In this document: positions 49,701-63,270 of the stretch, piece by piece
How positions within the stretch are numbered: the first letter of the stretch is position 1
How the letters are laid out: every line of letters begins with the position of its first letter
NCBI GenBank assembly: GCA_024734555.1
Contig: JANPWX010000064.1
Span: forward strand, 917,990-981,989
DNA: 64,000 bases
Reading direction: 5' to 3'
Origin: Trochalopteron elliotii
Taxonomy: Eukaryota > Chordata > Aves > Passeriformes > Leiothrichidae
Program-made: the position numbers and the translations under genes
The notes under the pieces: model-generated
Told to the model about the DNA's origin: nothing
Database searches by the model: none
Seen by the model: only the letters and a program-made list of their open reading frames with translations

Positions 49701-52609
49701 CAACCAGAACCTGACCATTAAGTAAAGAACATATTTAAAAACCTCCAAAAAATGAAAACCAAAAGCAAACCAAATAAAAAAAAAAACAACACCAAACTCC
49801 CCACAAACAAATCCTTTGTAGGAAATTAATCTGTTTGTATTATTTTTGTCTCACAATGTTACTAGATTTCTCTTTAAATTCTTTGTTCTGTAATAGTGGC
49901 CGTTATGCTGTATTTTATTATGTATTAAAATATTTTCATGTTACTGAGAATGTTAATTTTCAGATTATCAATCAGATGTTATGTATTTGACTAAATGATT
50001 ATTGGTGTTATGCAGAGATATGTTGTGCAGTGGCAAAGGCTTCAAGTTTTAAAAACTTATTGTAGTCTGGAAAAACATGAAGAATAGTATTTGAATGGGG
50101 AAGTTTTGCAGTTACCTGCTTGAGGAAGAAAATGTAATATTTGTCCAGTGATAAGGATGGAGATTTAATAAATGCTCTGTAGAAACTGAAAATAATTCCT
50201 GTTCACTATTTCAAATATTTTTAGTACTATTTGGAAATGGAAACTATCCTTGAAGGACAGATGGCAATTAATTGCATGCAAAGCACTTTCCGAACTGTTT
50301 GCTGTCTCGGATTCCATGAAAAAATAGGAATTTTGACAATATATACTGTATTATCCTTTCATGGAATAATAATCACCTCTTGCAGTTTTCTTCTATAGGT
50401 ACTTCATTTTAAATAGATAGTTGAGATGTGTAAACTATTGTGCTTTCATAACAAAACACACTGGTTCTTGTCTATGTCATTTAAATGTTTGAGAGCAGCT
50501 TCATGAGCAGGATTATGAAGTAAAAGTTGAAACTTTTTCCTAAAGTTTTGAGTAGTAACTATTCTGCTTCTGTCTTCATGTGACTATAATATTTTGTTTT
50601 CTTTGTAAATGTTTCATATATTGAATATTCTATTATTTGGGTGTATTATAGTCATATGGGTATCTCATCCTTGCTTAGAACATGCTCTGTTTTCATATAC
50701 AGTGATACCTAAATCCTAATTTTGATAACTCCATCCCAGTTTAACACTCTGTTATTGATAAACCAAACTCATGTGCACAGTATAACATGCTTCATGAAAC
50801 AATGGGAATGGAAAAAAGCTGTTTCTAGAGACAACTTGTACTTACTACAGCAAACTGTGGAAAATTATATGCAGCTCTGTGTGGTGTTTATTTACACAAA
50901 ACATTCAGTGAACTGCTGCTCTGACATTTCACTGACTTGTAAGATCACAAGAGGGAGTGCTGATATAATTGGATATTAAGCCTTTGTAGATGGGGCCTTG
51001 TGCCCCAAAGTCCTGTTTATGGTTGCAGATTTTCTTTATAGTGACTAAAAATGATCTGTGCAAGCTCATATAAGACCTACCATGCTAGAGTTTTCCGATT
51101 TGCAAAATTTTCACAAGCTCTGAATGTCTGACCACATCAATAATGTGGCTGGCTGGGCATATACTGCCAAAAGTTTTTATTCCTTTTTCTTTTCTGTTTT
51201 CAATATTAACCACACTGCATGCATATCCCTTTCATATATTCAGTTTTTCCTTGTTCCTATATTACAAATGTTCACCAGAAGACACTTACCAAGGTAGAAG
51301 AAGCAGTTCAAGAATATTTTTGTTTGCCCTTATAAAGCTTTGGCTCTCTAAATGAATTCAGAACTTCCCACACTGCCTACTGACAAATATTATGCATAAG
51401 AAACTCATATTATTGTAGGTCACTGAATTAATTTTTAAAATGCCAATTGACATGATTCCCTTAGGGACTTGTAAGTTGCTGCTATATATTATGTTCCCAC
51501 ACAAGTGTGGAAATTCAGAGTTTTAAAAGGGAAGGCATTTGTAGTACAGAAACAGCTTAACGTGAATCAGGTAATGCTTTTCTAACATTTAAATTCTAAT
51601 AAATGGAAATAGGCAGTCTTTCTAGAGATTTTTCCTTGTCATTGAGTGTTTAGCTCTCAGGAGCTAAGTATTGAGATTGGTGTCCTTTCTTCTGGTACCA
51701 AACTTCACAACCTCACTGTATTTTGCATAACCAAAAATGGGAGTTACAAGTACAAATAATGGATACAGCTGGATTCAGTCCATAGCGATACCAAATGCTG
51801 GAAGTGAAATAGCCAAAGAAAGAAAGCTAGCCAGAGCTATTTGACTGAGTGATTTTTGATTGAAAAAGATCTTAGAGATGGTACTAGTATTTGTTATATC
51901 TTGCTAATGTATAACGTGTGTTCTGTTTTTGTCACATAGTCAAAAATAGAATGCTGTAGATGAGAGATGGTAATGAACAAATAAAAAAGTCTTTTCACTT
52001 AAATAAAATATTGCCCAGTAGCAGTGCTACTCTAAATGACTTGTCAGCAAGTTTGGTGTTTCCCTTGTGCACTGAAATTTATAAACATGGTAATTTTTAT
52101 TTTGTAGAATTCTGAAATCTGATATTCAGTATGTGCCTTTGAAAGTAGGGTTGCTGCCTTTGGCCCATCCTCCATTATATAAACTCTCTAACACAATCTT
52201 GTCAGTGTGAAAATTAAAGATTGCTTGGGATTAGTACAAATTGACCAGAATTTCCAAATCACTATAAACATGGTGTAAATTTCTACAAGCACAGTTGTAT
52301 GCCAGCATATAATTCTCATCTTTTCAATATCAAGAATTTTTTTTCCTGTAAGTTTGCTTTTTGTGCTTACAGTAGGACTTTTTTTTCCATGTAAAATAGC
52401 AGAGTGATTGTGAATTTCTGAAATTTGTCAGTGATGCTGTTGAGCCATGACTCTTGAACTGGGAATCCTCACCTTAGTCATAGGAAAAACACTAAGAAAA
52501 CATTTAATCTAATTGAACTGGCTAGAATAAAATGCTAGGTAGTACATGGTATAGTGTGGGAAGACAGATGGAGATAGTGCTAAAGGCAATCCTGCCTCTG
52601 ATATATTGC
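43751..52609. other. Intronic stretch without recognisable genes
   Basis: AT-rich intron 3 sequence with a T-run near 44919-44935 and a 26-nt poly-C run at 45804-45829. A mildly GC-richer patch lies at about 47580-47790. I see no exon, RNA gene or named repeat. Confidence 0.4.
45804..45829. repeat. Poly-C run, 26 nt
   Basis: An uninterrupted tract of 26 C on the plus strand (poly-G on the other). Such tracts can form G-quadruplexes or i-motifs and are hard to sequence, so the exact length is uncertain. Confidence 0.95.
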
Positions 52610-53005
52610 AGCTGTGCTAGTTACCAAAGAGTGGGAGCAGCCTTGCACACACACAGCTATGGGTGTGATAAAGAGTGAGTTGGTTGGTAGAGAGCCAGTT
52701 GGAGTCTGCTGGCCGTGCTGTGAGGAGGAAGGGACAGGAGGTCGTGTGAGGGACCGATAAGGTAAGCCACTGTACGAGGGACAGACGGGGGTAGGTGGCC
52801 ATGCTAGGGACCGGAAGCAGCGAGCTGGAACTGCAGAAGGGAGAGAGAAGAAGGAGGGAAGAGCCAGAGCTGTGGGGAGCTGCCCATAGGGTTGCTACGT
52901 AAAGAAGGTATGAAAGATGTCTACATAATAAGGTGCTAATGTTTGAAGCCCTCTGAAGTTTTATTGAAGCATTCTGAGTGTTGTGGCCATCTCGACAACA
53001 ACAGT
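52610..53005. mobile_element. Possible LTR fragment
   Basis: A purine-rich, GC-richer block in AT-rich intron, followed by 'gaagttttattgaagc', whose complement contains AATAAA, and ending near 'ctcgacaacaaca'. The contrast with the flanks and the reverse polyadenylation signal suggest a retroviral LTR piece. I cannot assign a family, and no target duplication was found. The minus-strand open frame across it has no domain. Confidence 0.25.
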
Positions 53006-53885
53006 ATAGAATATTTTTTTTGACAATGGGAAGAAAGACTTGATGTTGTATTGGGTAATTTTCCAGTTTACATCTCTTGTATGATTGTATCCTTGAATAA
53101 GTACAATTCTTTTGGGTATTGTCCACTGAGTATGAACAGGTATATTAACAGCTACATTAACAAATGCATTAATGCATCTTTGATTTTAATTTTACGTTTT
53201 GTAACAGAGATTATTGAATACTTTTTAATAATGATTTGGTTTCATAGCTTTCATTTTCATGCAAAGTTTTTAATGGCATCACAGCATGCCAAGGTATCAT
53301 AGCCTACTTTATGCTGATCTTTAGTAAATGGTTTAGATTTTTTTTTTTTTGGGTTACATGGCTAATGAAGGGTTAAAAGCTGATACCACCTGTAGGAAGA
53401 AGAGGCAGGAGGGAAATGCTTTCTTTGTATTGTTAAGAGAGAACAGTGAATTTACATGAGAATTTTATCAGCATTCTTGGTGATATACCTACTCTGAATG
53501 AATTCCCCACAGATGCAGTTTTTTTGGACTGGTTTCTTTATTCTATCTTTCTGCTTTTGAGATACTAGCTTAAAAGGATGTATCTGCCTTTTATGTCCAG
53601 AGAATGAAGCCTTGAGACTTACTTGCCATATATTTCAGACAGCCTGTCTCGTTGTTGGAAGTAAAGAGCAATTTTGCAAATAGGTTTGACTTGTACCAGG
53701 GATGAGGTCAAAGTAAAGAATTAGGGAGGACAGCCACTTCTTTTGCCATTGTTTTTACTATAGTTAGTAGAAATTACTCAGAATCTTCTCAGCTTGTCTG
53801 CCTTGTATAAGAAATGTAAAGAAGCTGGACATTTTTTAAAGACATGCATACACGTCTCTATATCTTCACTAAGCAGGGAGACATA

Positions 53886-54105
53886 GATCATAGGGTATAG
53901 ATCATAGGATCACATCCCCAGTCATAGGGTAATTGAGGTTGTGACTTCAGGGAGTTCAATCTCTTACTCAAGCAGAGCCAGCTATGATGTCAGACCAGGT
54001 TCTGTTAGGCTTTATCCAGTTGAGTCTTGAAGACTTTCAAACACAGAGACTGTATAACCTCTCTGGGCAGCTCTGTGCAGTACTCCATTTATTGCTGGCT
54101 CCCAG
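53886..54105 (-). mobile_element. CR1 LINE fragment, 3' end, minus strand
   Basis: The complement of a CR1 3' end begins 'gatcataggatcac'. It continues with 'caggttctgttaggctttat', 'ccagttgagtcttgaagact' and 'ataacctctctgggcagctc'. It is moderately diverged. A small local duplication of 'atagatcatagg' marks the terminal side. Confidence 0.8.
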
Positions 54106-54151
54106 GCAGTGGTTCATCCCTGAACCACTACCCTTTGAGCCTGATAATACA

Positions 54152-54170
54152 GGCTTTTTTTTTTTTTTTT
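54152..54170. repeat. Poly-T run
   Basis: A run of about 19 T just beyond the CR1 fragment. Low complexity only. Confidence 0.85.
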
Positions 54171-54979
54171 TATATTTCACATTTGACTCTCCATCCATGT
54201 CCTGCAATGTCCTGACACAGATACAGGAATATTGTGAGAGACAGTGTTCCTTGTCAGAATGAAGAAAAATTGTGTGATCGTTATCGGCATTCATTTCCTT
54301 TTTCAGAGTTAGAAAAAATTCAGTTAATATTATTGTAGTAAGACTTGCAGGTATAATACAATAGCTGAACATATCTTGTAGTGTGATTAATTTAGCTCTC
54401 CTGTGTAGATTACTAAGTTCGAAGTCATTAACATGAACTCAGTAAAGTCAAATAGAGAAAAACTTCCTTTGATTCAGATACTTGTGATTGTTGACTTTTT
54501 CTTCTTTATAGATCTTTGCTTAAATTTTCAGCTTTTAGCAGAAGATTCTTAAAAGGAATTTTTTACAAAATTGATGCTTGCAGATGATCTAGAAAAAAGC
54601 CAAACTGAAAAATATGTTTATTTAAAATGAGGTGTAGATCAAGAAAAATACTTGAAAGACTGGTAATGGGCATGTAGTACAATAGTGTGGTGTCATTTGT
54701 TTTTCTAAATTGAGAACAGTTGTCCATTCTACTTAAATGCAATTAAGAGTGTCTATATAGGTCTTTGCTGGTTTTGATATGAATAGAACATGGGACTCTC
54801 TTAACTTTGACTAATTAGTGGCATTAGGTTTTGACTAATTAGTGGCATGCGGTTTTTTATTGCATTGGGATGCATTTGCATGATTCTTAGAAGGATTTTT
54901 TTGATTTGGTTGTTTTTTCTTAATTTTTTTTTCATTTTAGTTTTGTGGTTTTCTTCTTTTCCTCTTCAGATGGAGCTAC

Positions 54980-55525
54980 TGTAGTGTAGGAGCGTCTGAG
55001 GACGGCAGGGAGAGGGAACTCTGCAAACCTGAGACACTTTTGAGAGAACACATGGTTTTATTGCAAGGGTTGTGGGTAAAAAGGGCCTTACCTTCAGCCA
55101 CCAGCCTCGGCTGAGGGGAAGTCTCAAAGAGAGAGAGAGGGAGAGAGAGAGTAGGGGTAAGCGAGGTAAGGTAAGAGCAGTGAGGTCAGAGGTAAGAGGT
55201 GGGCCAGGTAAGAGGGAGGTAAAGTAAGAGAGGTAAAGAAAAGGGACAAGAACCTTGTTACAATACATTTTATCTCCTTATGTGTTGAATATTCTAGTTT
55301 ACAGTGACCAACCCGTGTGAGATACAAAATCTACAGACTTTGCATACAGCCTCTGAGAACTGCTATGTTACCATATCACTCTGTGTTCTAAACTCTAAAG
55401 ACTATCTTCTTATCTATCTTTTCCCTGGTTCCTTGGCAGGGTGGGGTGGGGCTACACACTTGGGTCCCTTAGTGTCCCATTGTTTGTTACAATCACCGTC
55501 TTCCTGCCTGCCATGATTACATTTC
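54980..55525 (-). mobile_element. LTR-like block, minus strand, with purine-rich GGTAAG array
   Basis: It begins TGTAGTGTAGG on the plus strand, so the minus-strand element would end in CCTACACTACA. A reversed polyadenylation signal lies in 'ggttttattgcaag' (about 55053-55066), followed by a purine-rich stretch (55120-55250). Toward the right there is a U3-like part that fades near 55525. Orientation and signal spacing fit an LTR on the minus strand. No clean target duplication was found, so the right edge is approximate. Confidence 0.45.
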
Positions 55526-56329
55526 AAAGCTAGCTTTCATTTCAATTTCATTTATAAGTTTTATATTCTCAGTATCTCTTGCCAGGCAATCATATTTGTA
55601 AGCTTTTCCTGTCCCATCTTTCCCAACACTGTAGGAGGTAGCACAATTTCATGGCTTGACTAGTTTTGTTCTTTTTGTAGAAAATGCTGAGGACTACATT
55701 AGGAGGTGTAGAAGTCATCTTGTATAATGTTATGAAATCTGAAGCCTGGCATTTTAAGGTATGAGGTTGATCAGCAAAACCTAGAAAAGAGTAATTCTGC
55801 TGGATGTACCTGTAATTTCATGCATTAACTAGTGCTTCACACACACACAAAAAATCATGGTTTTCCAGTCTAAGTGAAAAATGACTCTTGAAGTCAATGG
55901 TGTGTCAGGTAGCTCTTGCACTATTACATGGCACTTGGAGTTCTTAGGTTAGGGCATGGTAGTGACAAGCATTGGAAAATTACATCTTTGTTATGGAAAA
56001 GAGAATGGTGTTTTCTTACTTGAGGTTTCAGTGTCATGAGGATGACCTAGGGCTTTCTCTGTGTTTTTGGTAAATTATAGAAGTTGCAACTTGGTACTTT
56101 TTTGTTTGTTTGTTTGTTTGTGTTTTTTTGTGGTTTTTTTGGTTTTTTTTTTTTTTTTGTTATACGATTGACACCAGAAGGGTGTCAGTATGACACCAAA
56201 ATGACTGCTCTGGGCAAGAACATGAGAATGAAAATGCTAAACAATAAGTGATTTTCGAGTATAGTTAGCATGTGTTGTCAGACCTAGAAGATAACCTGAG
56301 GATTTGGGTCTTGAAGTAACTTTTGATTG

Positions 56330-56786
56330 TGGATATCATATCAAAGAGAACTATCTCCCACGGGAGAGTCCCCATGCTGGATCAGGGGAGAAGTGGGAGG
56401 AGTCCCTTCCCAGTGGTAGAGACATGTGATGAACTGACCACAACCCCCTTCCCTGTCCCCTTGTCCCACTGGGAAGGAGGAGGTAGGGAAAATCACGACT
56501 GAAGTTCAACAAAGGAAGAAAGGAGAGGTCAGGGAAAAATGTGTTTTTAAGTTTTGGGTTTATTTCTCATTATCCTGCTCTGATAGTATTGGTAAAAAAA
56601 TAAATTTATTTTTCCTCATATTCAGTTTGTTTTGCTTGTAACAATAAGTGGTGAGTGGTCTCTCCTTGTCCTTATCCCAACCCACAAACCCTTCATTCAG
56701 TTTTCTGTCCCTTATCCAGCCAAGGAGAGGAATGACAGCGTGGCTTTGGTGGGCAGCTGGTGTTCAGCCAGGGTCAACCCACCACA
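56330..56786 (+). mobile_element. LTR 3' portion of an ERVL-like element
   Basis: A polyadenylation signal AATAAA near 56600 is followed by 'cagtttgttttgcttgtaac', 'gtggtgagtggtctctcctt' and 'ggctttggtgggcagctggt'. The block ends 'cagccagggtcaacccacca' plus 'ca' at 56786. This U5 order is one I recall from avian ERVL-type LTRs. The left part (from about 56330) is U3-like but its edge is not defined, and no internal viral sequence follows. Confidence 0.6.
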
Positions 56787-57556
56787 GGTGTATTATAAGG
56801 AGTCTCATAAGTACAAAGTTTCATCATTTTTGAAGAATGTCATACTTGACAGATTGGGTTCAAGGCTGTTGTCTGGATTTTGAAAATTTGTCAGTGGTTG
56901 AGTTTACTTTCTTTCCTTATGTACTTCCTGTGCTTCTTTACTTCTTCTAGAAATTATTAAAATAATGGTTTATCACAGGCTAAAGGGAGATCTGATTTCT
57001 AGATTTGATGATTATTAAAACCACAATCCTTCTCTCTTACACTCCTTAACACTCACATGTATATTGTTAAAATATTCAGTAGCTATTGAAGATAAATTTT
57101 TCTAGAAGTTCACCTAATTATGCAATTAATTGCATATTTTCCATTTTTGCTTGCTCACTGTAACAAACAAAAAATGTTGCATTTTGACATGCCTTTGTGA
57201 AACACCTGCTTTTGTTTATGAAAATAAATATAAAGTAATTTCTTTGCATGGCTTTGCATTACTGCTTTGTTCTCTGATCAAGGCATCTTGAAAGTAGTCA
57301 TTATTTTGCTCATTATAACAGGCTTAATTTCTCTTTTGTTGTCTTTCCATACTTATGTTTAAAAAAAGCAGGCAAACATCTGTTTGCAATGGTAATTATG
57401 ACAATTCTTCTGTCAATATGCAGCTGAAGAACAGTTAAAGGAATTACATTTCAGTGAACTCAAATTTAGAAAAGGGGGAAAATCTTATTTGAAGAATGGT
57501 TCACTCTTATTTTTTGTAACAGGATTCTTATTTAATTCTTTGACATATAATCCTGT

Positions 57557-58345
57557 CATAGAATCATACAATGCTTTGGGTTGAAGAGACCTTAAAGATC
57601 TTTTACTCCAACCCTCTGTCATGGGCCAGGAACCTTCCACTAGACCAGGCTGCTCAGAGCCCCATCCAACCTGACTTTGAACTGGGGTGGAGCATCCACA
57701 TCTCTGGGCAACCTGTTCAAGTGCTTCACCACCCTTGCAGTAAAGAATTTCTTCTTTATATATCCAAAATATATAAACAATTTCTTCTTTAGATATCCAA
57801 TCTAAACCTCCCCTCTTTCAGTGTAAAACCACTTTCCCTTGTCCACTATATGCCTCTCTAAAAGGTATGTCCCCATCTGTTTTTGCTGACCCCCTTTAGT
57901 TACTGGAAGGCTGCTCAAAGGTCTCCCCAGAGCCTTCTCTTTTCCAGGGAAAACAACCACAACTCTCTCTGTCTGTGTTCATCGAAGAGATGTTTCAGCC
58001 TTCTGATCATTTTCCCAACCCTCTTGGGCAGGTCCATGTCTTCCTTGTGCTGGGACCCCCAGAGCTGGATGCAATGCTTCAGGTGAAGTCTCACCAGAGT
58101 GGAATAGAGGGGTAGAATCACCTCCCCTGACCTGCTGGCTTTTGATGCAGCCCAGGATACAGTTGGCTTTCTGGGATGCCAGTGCCCATTCCTGGCTATA
58201 ATTCAGTTTTGCATGCACCACCACCTTGAAGTCCTTCTCTGCCTGGCTTTTTTCATCCAGTCATTGCCCAGGCTCTACCCATGTTTGTGATTGCCCCAAC
58301 CCAGCTACAGGATGTGGCACTTGGCTTTGTTGAATTTCACAATGT
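57557..58345 (-). mobile_element. CR1 LINE, 5'-truncated, with decayed ORF2 C-terminus
   Basis: The longest CR1 copy in the window. From the left it has the complement of the 3' terminus ('catagaatcatacaatgctt', 'gggttgaagagaccttaaag'), then the 3' UTR, then the end of ORF2. On the minus strand the reading frame shows the conserved stretches ALASQKANCILGCIK (about 58130-58185), LVRLHLKHCIQLWG and LFSLEKRRLWGDL. The frame is broken between the first and second, so the reverse transcriptase region is dead and most of it is missing. An internal near-duplication lies at about 57745-57800. Confidence 0.92.
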
Positions 58346-60239
58346 TTGTACATCATTCAGTGGGAGCTTACAAAAATACCTTGGTTGCAACCTGACTCAC
58401 AATTACTCCTTAGCTGCAAACATAAATCAGAAACCCAGGGACTAACTTTCCTAATCGTTTACATCATTCTTATATTGTTACCCTCCTTATGTGACCCTCC
58501 TTTTATGTACATATAAAGCATTGTATTCATTGCATGAAGAACAAACCCATTTAAAGTAATTTTAATTAGCATTCTGTATGATGAGGCAATTTAGCTGACT
58601 TTTCAGAAGTTTTTAATATTTTCTCTGATTTGTCCAATGCTTTGCTGTTTATACATTTTAGCCTGAAATTACTGTTTGGGACGTGTTATGTAATTTTGTC
58701 AGAAGGGAACACATTAAGTCTGCGTTTTATATCAATATGCATCCTTAAATCACTTGAATCCCTTGAGTTCTGCTTGAAAGATGAAGTGTTGGGCTTGCTG
58801 AGCTGTGTTGGTACCTGCTTTCATTCAGACTTCTAAGCAGATAGATAGGATTTTGCAGCATGGCCATTTCAGATTTTCTATGTGAAACATTTCTTCTGGA
58901 TGTTGAACATTTGGACTGGAATCCTTGGAAGCACATCCAAAATTTGCTCCCATTTTACTTAAAAAAGCAACAGAAGAATTGCTATGGATGAATGTCTTAC
59001 ACGAGGAAAAAGCAATTTGCTATAATTCTCACTTTCTCCCCTTTCCCTCTCGCTCTGATTAAGCCATGATTAAGGAACCATACCTTATTCCTGATATGGT
59101 GTAACTGTGGCTTAGGTTTCTGAGGAAACTTCTATAATAAAAGAACTGAAATAATATCTACAGAGTAGAATGAGGCAAGCTAAGGAGGCCAAAATGAGAG
59201 ATGTAGGTTATGTCATTCAGATGGAAATAAGCAGTAACACTAGTAAGAAAACAGCAGCATGAAAAGGCATACAAACCTAAAGACAAAAATCAATAATTTC
59301 CACATACCAGTGAAGGATAGCCCTTTCCAATGTGGACGATAGTACTTAAGGGGAAAAGGCTCTGTGTGTCTTGGCTGGATGGTGATAATACTAATGCTTA
59401 CTTACCTAAAAATTGAAGGTATGTTTTGTGGGCATTAGCCAGTAGATAGTTTTGCATATCATATTTATTGTTGAATGAATGTTGTATGTTAATTGTATTC
59501 TAAGGTTTATTCTCTTTTCAGTGACTTTTTGCATATAGCTAATGATACTTGAAAAAAGTGACTCAAAGAAGGAGGGCCGCATACCTTATTAAAGAGTTAA
59601 AATGAGTTTTTCTTCAAAATCTGAAACTCATTTTTGCATCCAGTATTGTATGTCATCTGAGCTGACTGGGGAGTTTGTGTTCATACACGCTTTCTATAAA
59701 TCATTCTGCCGGAGTTTTAAAAATTTAATAAATTAGAATTGTGTCATTTGCCATGCTTTTTTTTCTCCCGATGGTAATTTGGTATCTGTTATTGTGTAAT
59801 GTATATTGTTCTAGTTTAGTCCCCATCTTGAAAACTACTTTATTGGCCATTTTATAAGCAATAGTGTACATTAAAGTGAAATTGAGTCATAATATTGCTA
59901 CACTATCACAGTAACGTGATCATATTCTTTCTACAGTAGGAGGTAGGCATAAATCTGTCAATAGCAAAACCTGCAAAATAAAAATAAAAATTCACACCAT
60001 TGTATTGATGTGTTTTTTAAGATCTCAGGTCTATCAACCATCTAGCCTGCATATATTGGACTTATCTTTGCTGCAGCAATGAAGAAATCAATTTTGTAGT
60101 TTTGCACATAAGTGTCAAAAAATCAGATCTAGGATGTCGTTATGCTCATTTAGAAAGAATAGATTTATTACTTACTTTGAAGTTGAAAAAAAAAGTGAAT
60201 GTAAAAACCAGTTGAAGAAGATAATTCTGAATTCCCCAA
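58346..60239. other. Intronic stretch, nothing recognised
   Basis: AT-rich intron 3 DNA. No reading frame, RNA or repeat I can support. Confidence 0.4.
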
Positions 60240-60343
60240 AGCCATGTGGACATGGTCCGGGACAACTGGTTGTAGGTTGCCCTGCTTGAGTGTTGGATCA
60301 GATGCCCTCCAGATGTCCCTTCCAAACATTTTGATTCTGTGAA
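60240..60343 (+). mobile_element. CR1 LINE 3' terminal fragment
   Basis: 'gacatggtccgggacaactg', 'aggttgccctgcttgagtgt' and 'ccctccagatgtcccttcca' followed by 'ttttgattctgtgaa' give the last hundred bases of a CR1 3' end on the plus strand. Confidence 0.85.
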
Positions 60344-63270
60344 AATAAAATGTAGAACAAACAGAGGTGCCTCCTATTGTTACAAATGGAGAATTGATTT
60401 ACTTTTTTATCATCCTTGCACATGTTTTAGTAAGGATGTGGGAAACTCATACTCTGTAACATTGCTAGACTGAAGTGATTCTGGAAGAACAAAAGTAAAA
60501 ACCATGTTTGTTTGTTTTTTTTAAAAAAAGTCTTATGAAGCAAGACAGAAACCCTGAGTTTAAGTGTCAAGGAAATAAAGAAGATGAGGAAGGAACATAG
60601 AATTCATGATGTAAAGAGTAAATTAGGCAAAGTTCTCCCAGGAATAAATGAAATATTATTGATTACACCTCAGTGCAAAAAAACTTGACTGTATCTTCTC
60701 CCTCCTTTTCAGACCTGATTTTAACTCCTTGCCTTGCTCCTCCATACAAAAGGAGTGTATTATTGTTAAAGATCCAAACTGATATCTGACAATAGAGCCC
60801 TAAATCGTGCTCTTGTTAATGATAATAGTTCCTTCCCCTAAGTTAACCTACGGATTAGAAACAGGGCATGAGTGCATGTTGGTTGCTGTGTTATAGGTTT
60901 CTGTCACTGATATGTACTATCAGTACATCTGTACTGTATTTCTGTCCTGCTGATATGACATGTATTCTCTTACTACTGTCGCTACTAATATGGAGCAGGG
61001 TGTCTTGTAAAGTCATTGTGGCTGCATTTTCTTACTGGATTCTCCAAAACATTTTACATCCTGCTCAATCTTTATTTTCCAGACAGAAATGTGTATTGCT
61101 TAAAAAAGGCGATTTAATAAAAATGGTGATACTGACTGCAAAGCAACAGTTTTCTTTTATTACGGTTTTTTTTTTGTTTTCCATCTTTAGTCTTAAATGC
61201 ATTATTCCCAAAAGTGCTCTGTCTTTTGATCACAGACTTGAGAGGAGACAAGAAAAAACAGTATTTCTGAGTTCAGTAGGCATAGCAGAACATAAACTTA
61301 TTACTCTCTCTTCTTGCTATGTGTGCCTGAGAAATATCAGGTTTAAATAAAGTTTTTATATTTGCTAGTTTGGTTTGAACAGATTAATTTCCTTTTAAAA
61401 GGCCTGTATATACTTATGATTTTTATTCTAAGTACATTTGATATGGACAAAGCTTCTAATGTATGAAAACACAAGCAGGTGGTTAAACCAACACTGAGAT
61501 TTGTTTTCCTTGCATTTACTTCAGAATCAAAGTTTTGGCTTTACAGCATGGGTTGTTTCAGTTCCCAAGAAAATTTACTGTGCTGGTACTGGCCCACCAC
61601 GCAGTCCAAAGCCTAGGGATAATGTTTGTGTACATCTAGCTCTAGAAATGTGTTTTTTTCCAGCATGCACTGCTCTGTATTTCAGTATATTTTTTAGAAT
61701 ATTCCTTAATGTTTGCTGTGAACTGCACTTCTGATTCTCACGTAAAGAAGAGTATAAACCATGAGAGCATAGAATAAGCACTAATATCCAGCAGGATTCT
61801 TTTGCATCTCAGCAACCATAGTTAGCTATGAAGTTTTTTAATATTCAACTAATATATTTATTAAATTATTGACTCAGCTTTATCATAGTTGCATTCTAGG
61901 CCAGCCTTACAATAATGGAATTTTGCCAGTATAGCCATGCTGGGTCATTGTAGAAGAACAGCAAACCAGCCAAAGGTGCTGTGCAGACACTTTTAGTCTG
62001 AATTCTGCTCTGCTGACAGCAAATACCCTTTTTCTGCTTAGTCTGTGTCATTCTGCAGAGGTGATGTAACTATACTATCAGAAATAATTGTGTTGCCATG
62101 TCATGGCTGGAATATGTCTTATTTAAATGTATCTGTCTGAAAATGAGATTTTAAATAGAGCATAGTCACTTAGACTTCCTTTATAATTAACTGGGCAAGC
62201 AGGCACCCCAAGAGAGCAGTATATCCTGTGGTAAAGGACATCTGATATAGATGGAATGAATTGTCTTCTTTTCATGCTTGTCTGTTCGGATGAATTGGAT
62301 AGAGGATCTGGGTGATTAGACTAGACAAACCTATGTTTCAGACTGGTGAAGTTAAGCATGATGAATTTGACATGTAGAGTGCCATACATGCAGACAAACT
62401 TGCAGTGAATAACTGCAAGTCATTCTGATAGACTATAATTGCACCATGAATAATTTTTTTAAAACAAAATAAGGAATTCTGTTATTAGTTATAAAATAGA
62501 AATGAGCCGTATGTAGGCAGTTGTATGCAAATTCCACAAAGACAGTTATATGTAAAATAGATCAGGCATTTCAAAAAAAATAATGAAAATGTAAGAATGG
62601 CATATTAACTTGAAGGGACATGTTGATTTATTTCATATTAAGGTACCCAAAGAAGGAACATTTGAACTGCTGGTGTGTAGTAAAGAAAAGGCAAGCGTTT
62701 CTCCTGGATCATATCTTCTAGTCATTTTTAGAACAGTAACTTTAAGTAGGCTTGACTGTTTGTAGGAATAATGTAACTATGTAGAATGTAAGTAATTAAA
62801 TCTAATGAGGGATTATTAGTGGGAGAATAGAATCAGAAATGCTTTAAGCCCTCATTTAATGTATAAAGAAGGGATGAAAATTCTAAAGAGAGCAGATAAC
62901 CTCGTCTAGCAGTATTACTAGAACATGACCTTTTAGTCTGCTGTGATCAATTTTATTGTGCGTTATATTTACACAGATTTCAGCTATATACCAGTTGTAA
63001 TAGTGTGCAGATCATCTGGTTTTGTGCTACCTTTTAATGATTAAGTATTTAGTCTGCTTAGTGCTAGCTGATTGGGTTAATAGGTTGGCAAAAGTTTCCA
63101 TTTCATAAGAACAATCTTCAGTTGGTTTTATTGATACTCTGGCTTGAGTTGCATGCAGTGGGTCAGGTCTGTTCAATCTGTGGAACATATATAGAAGAGA
63201 TAAGCGAGGGAAAGGACCAGAGTGAGATGATTTTTTCTTACTTTATTTCAAGCTTATATTATCATCTGAA
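60344..63270. other. Intronic stretch, nothing recognised
   Basis: AT-rich intron 3 DNA. The open frame at 60868-61350 (160 codons) is rich in hydrophobic residues from T-rich codons and shows no domain, so I do not call it a gene. Confidence 0.4.

Noticed and set aside
52617..53126. Minus-strand open frame of 169 codons
   Set aside because: Overlaps a purine-rich LTR-like block; Ser/Leu-rich translation is a composition effect.
60868..61350. Plus-strand open frame of 160 codons with hydrophobic stretches
   Set aside because: Hydrophobicity follows from T-rich codons; no recognisable family.
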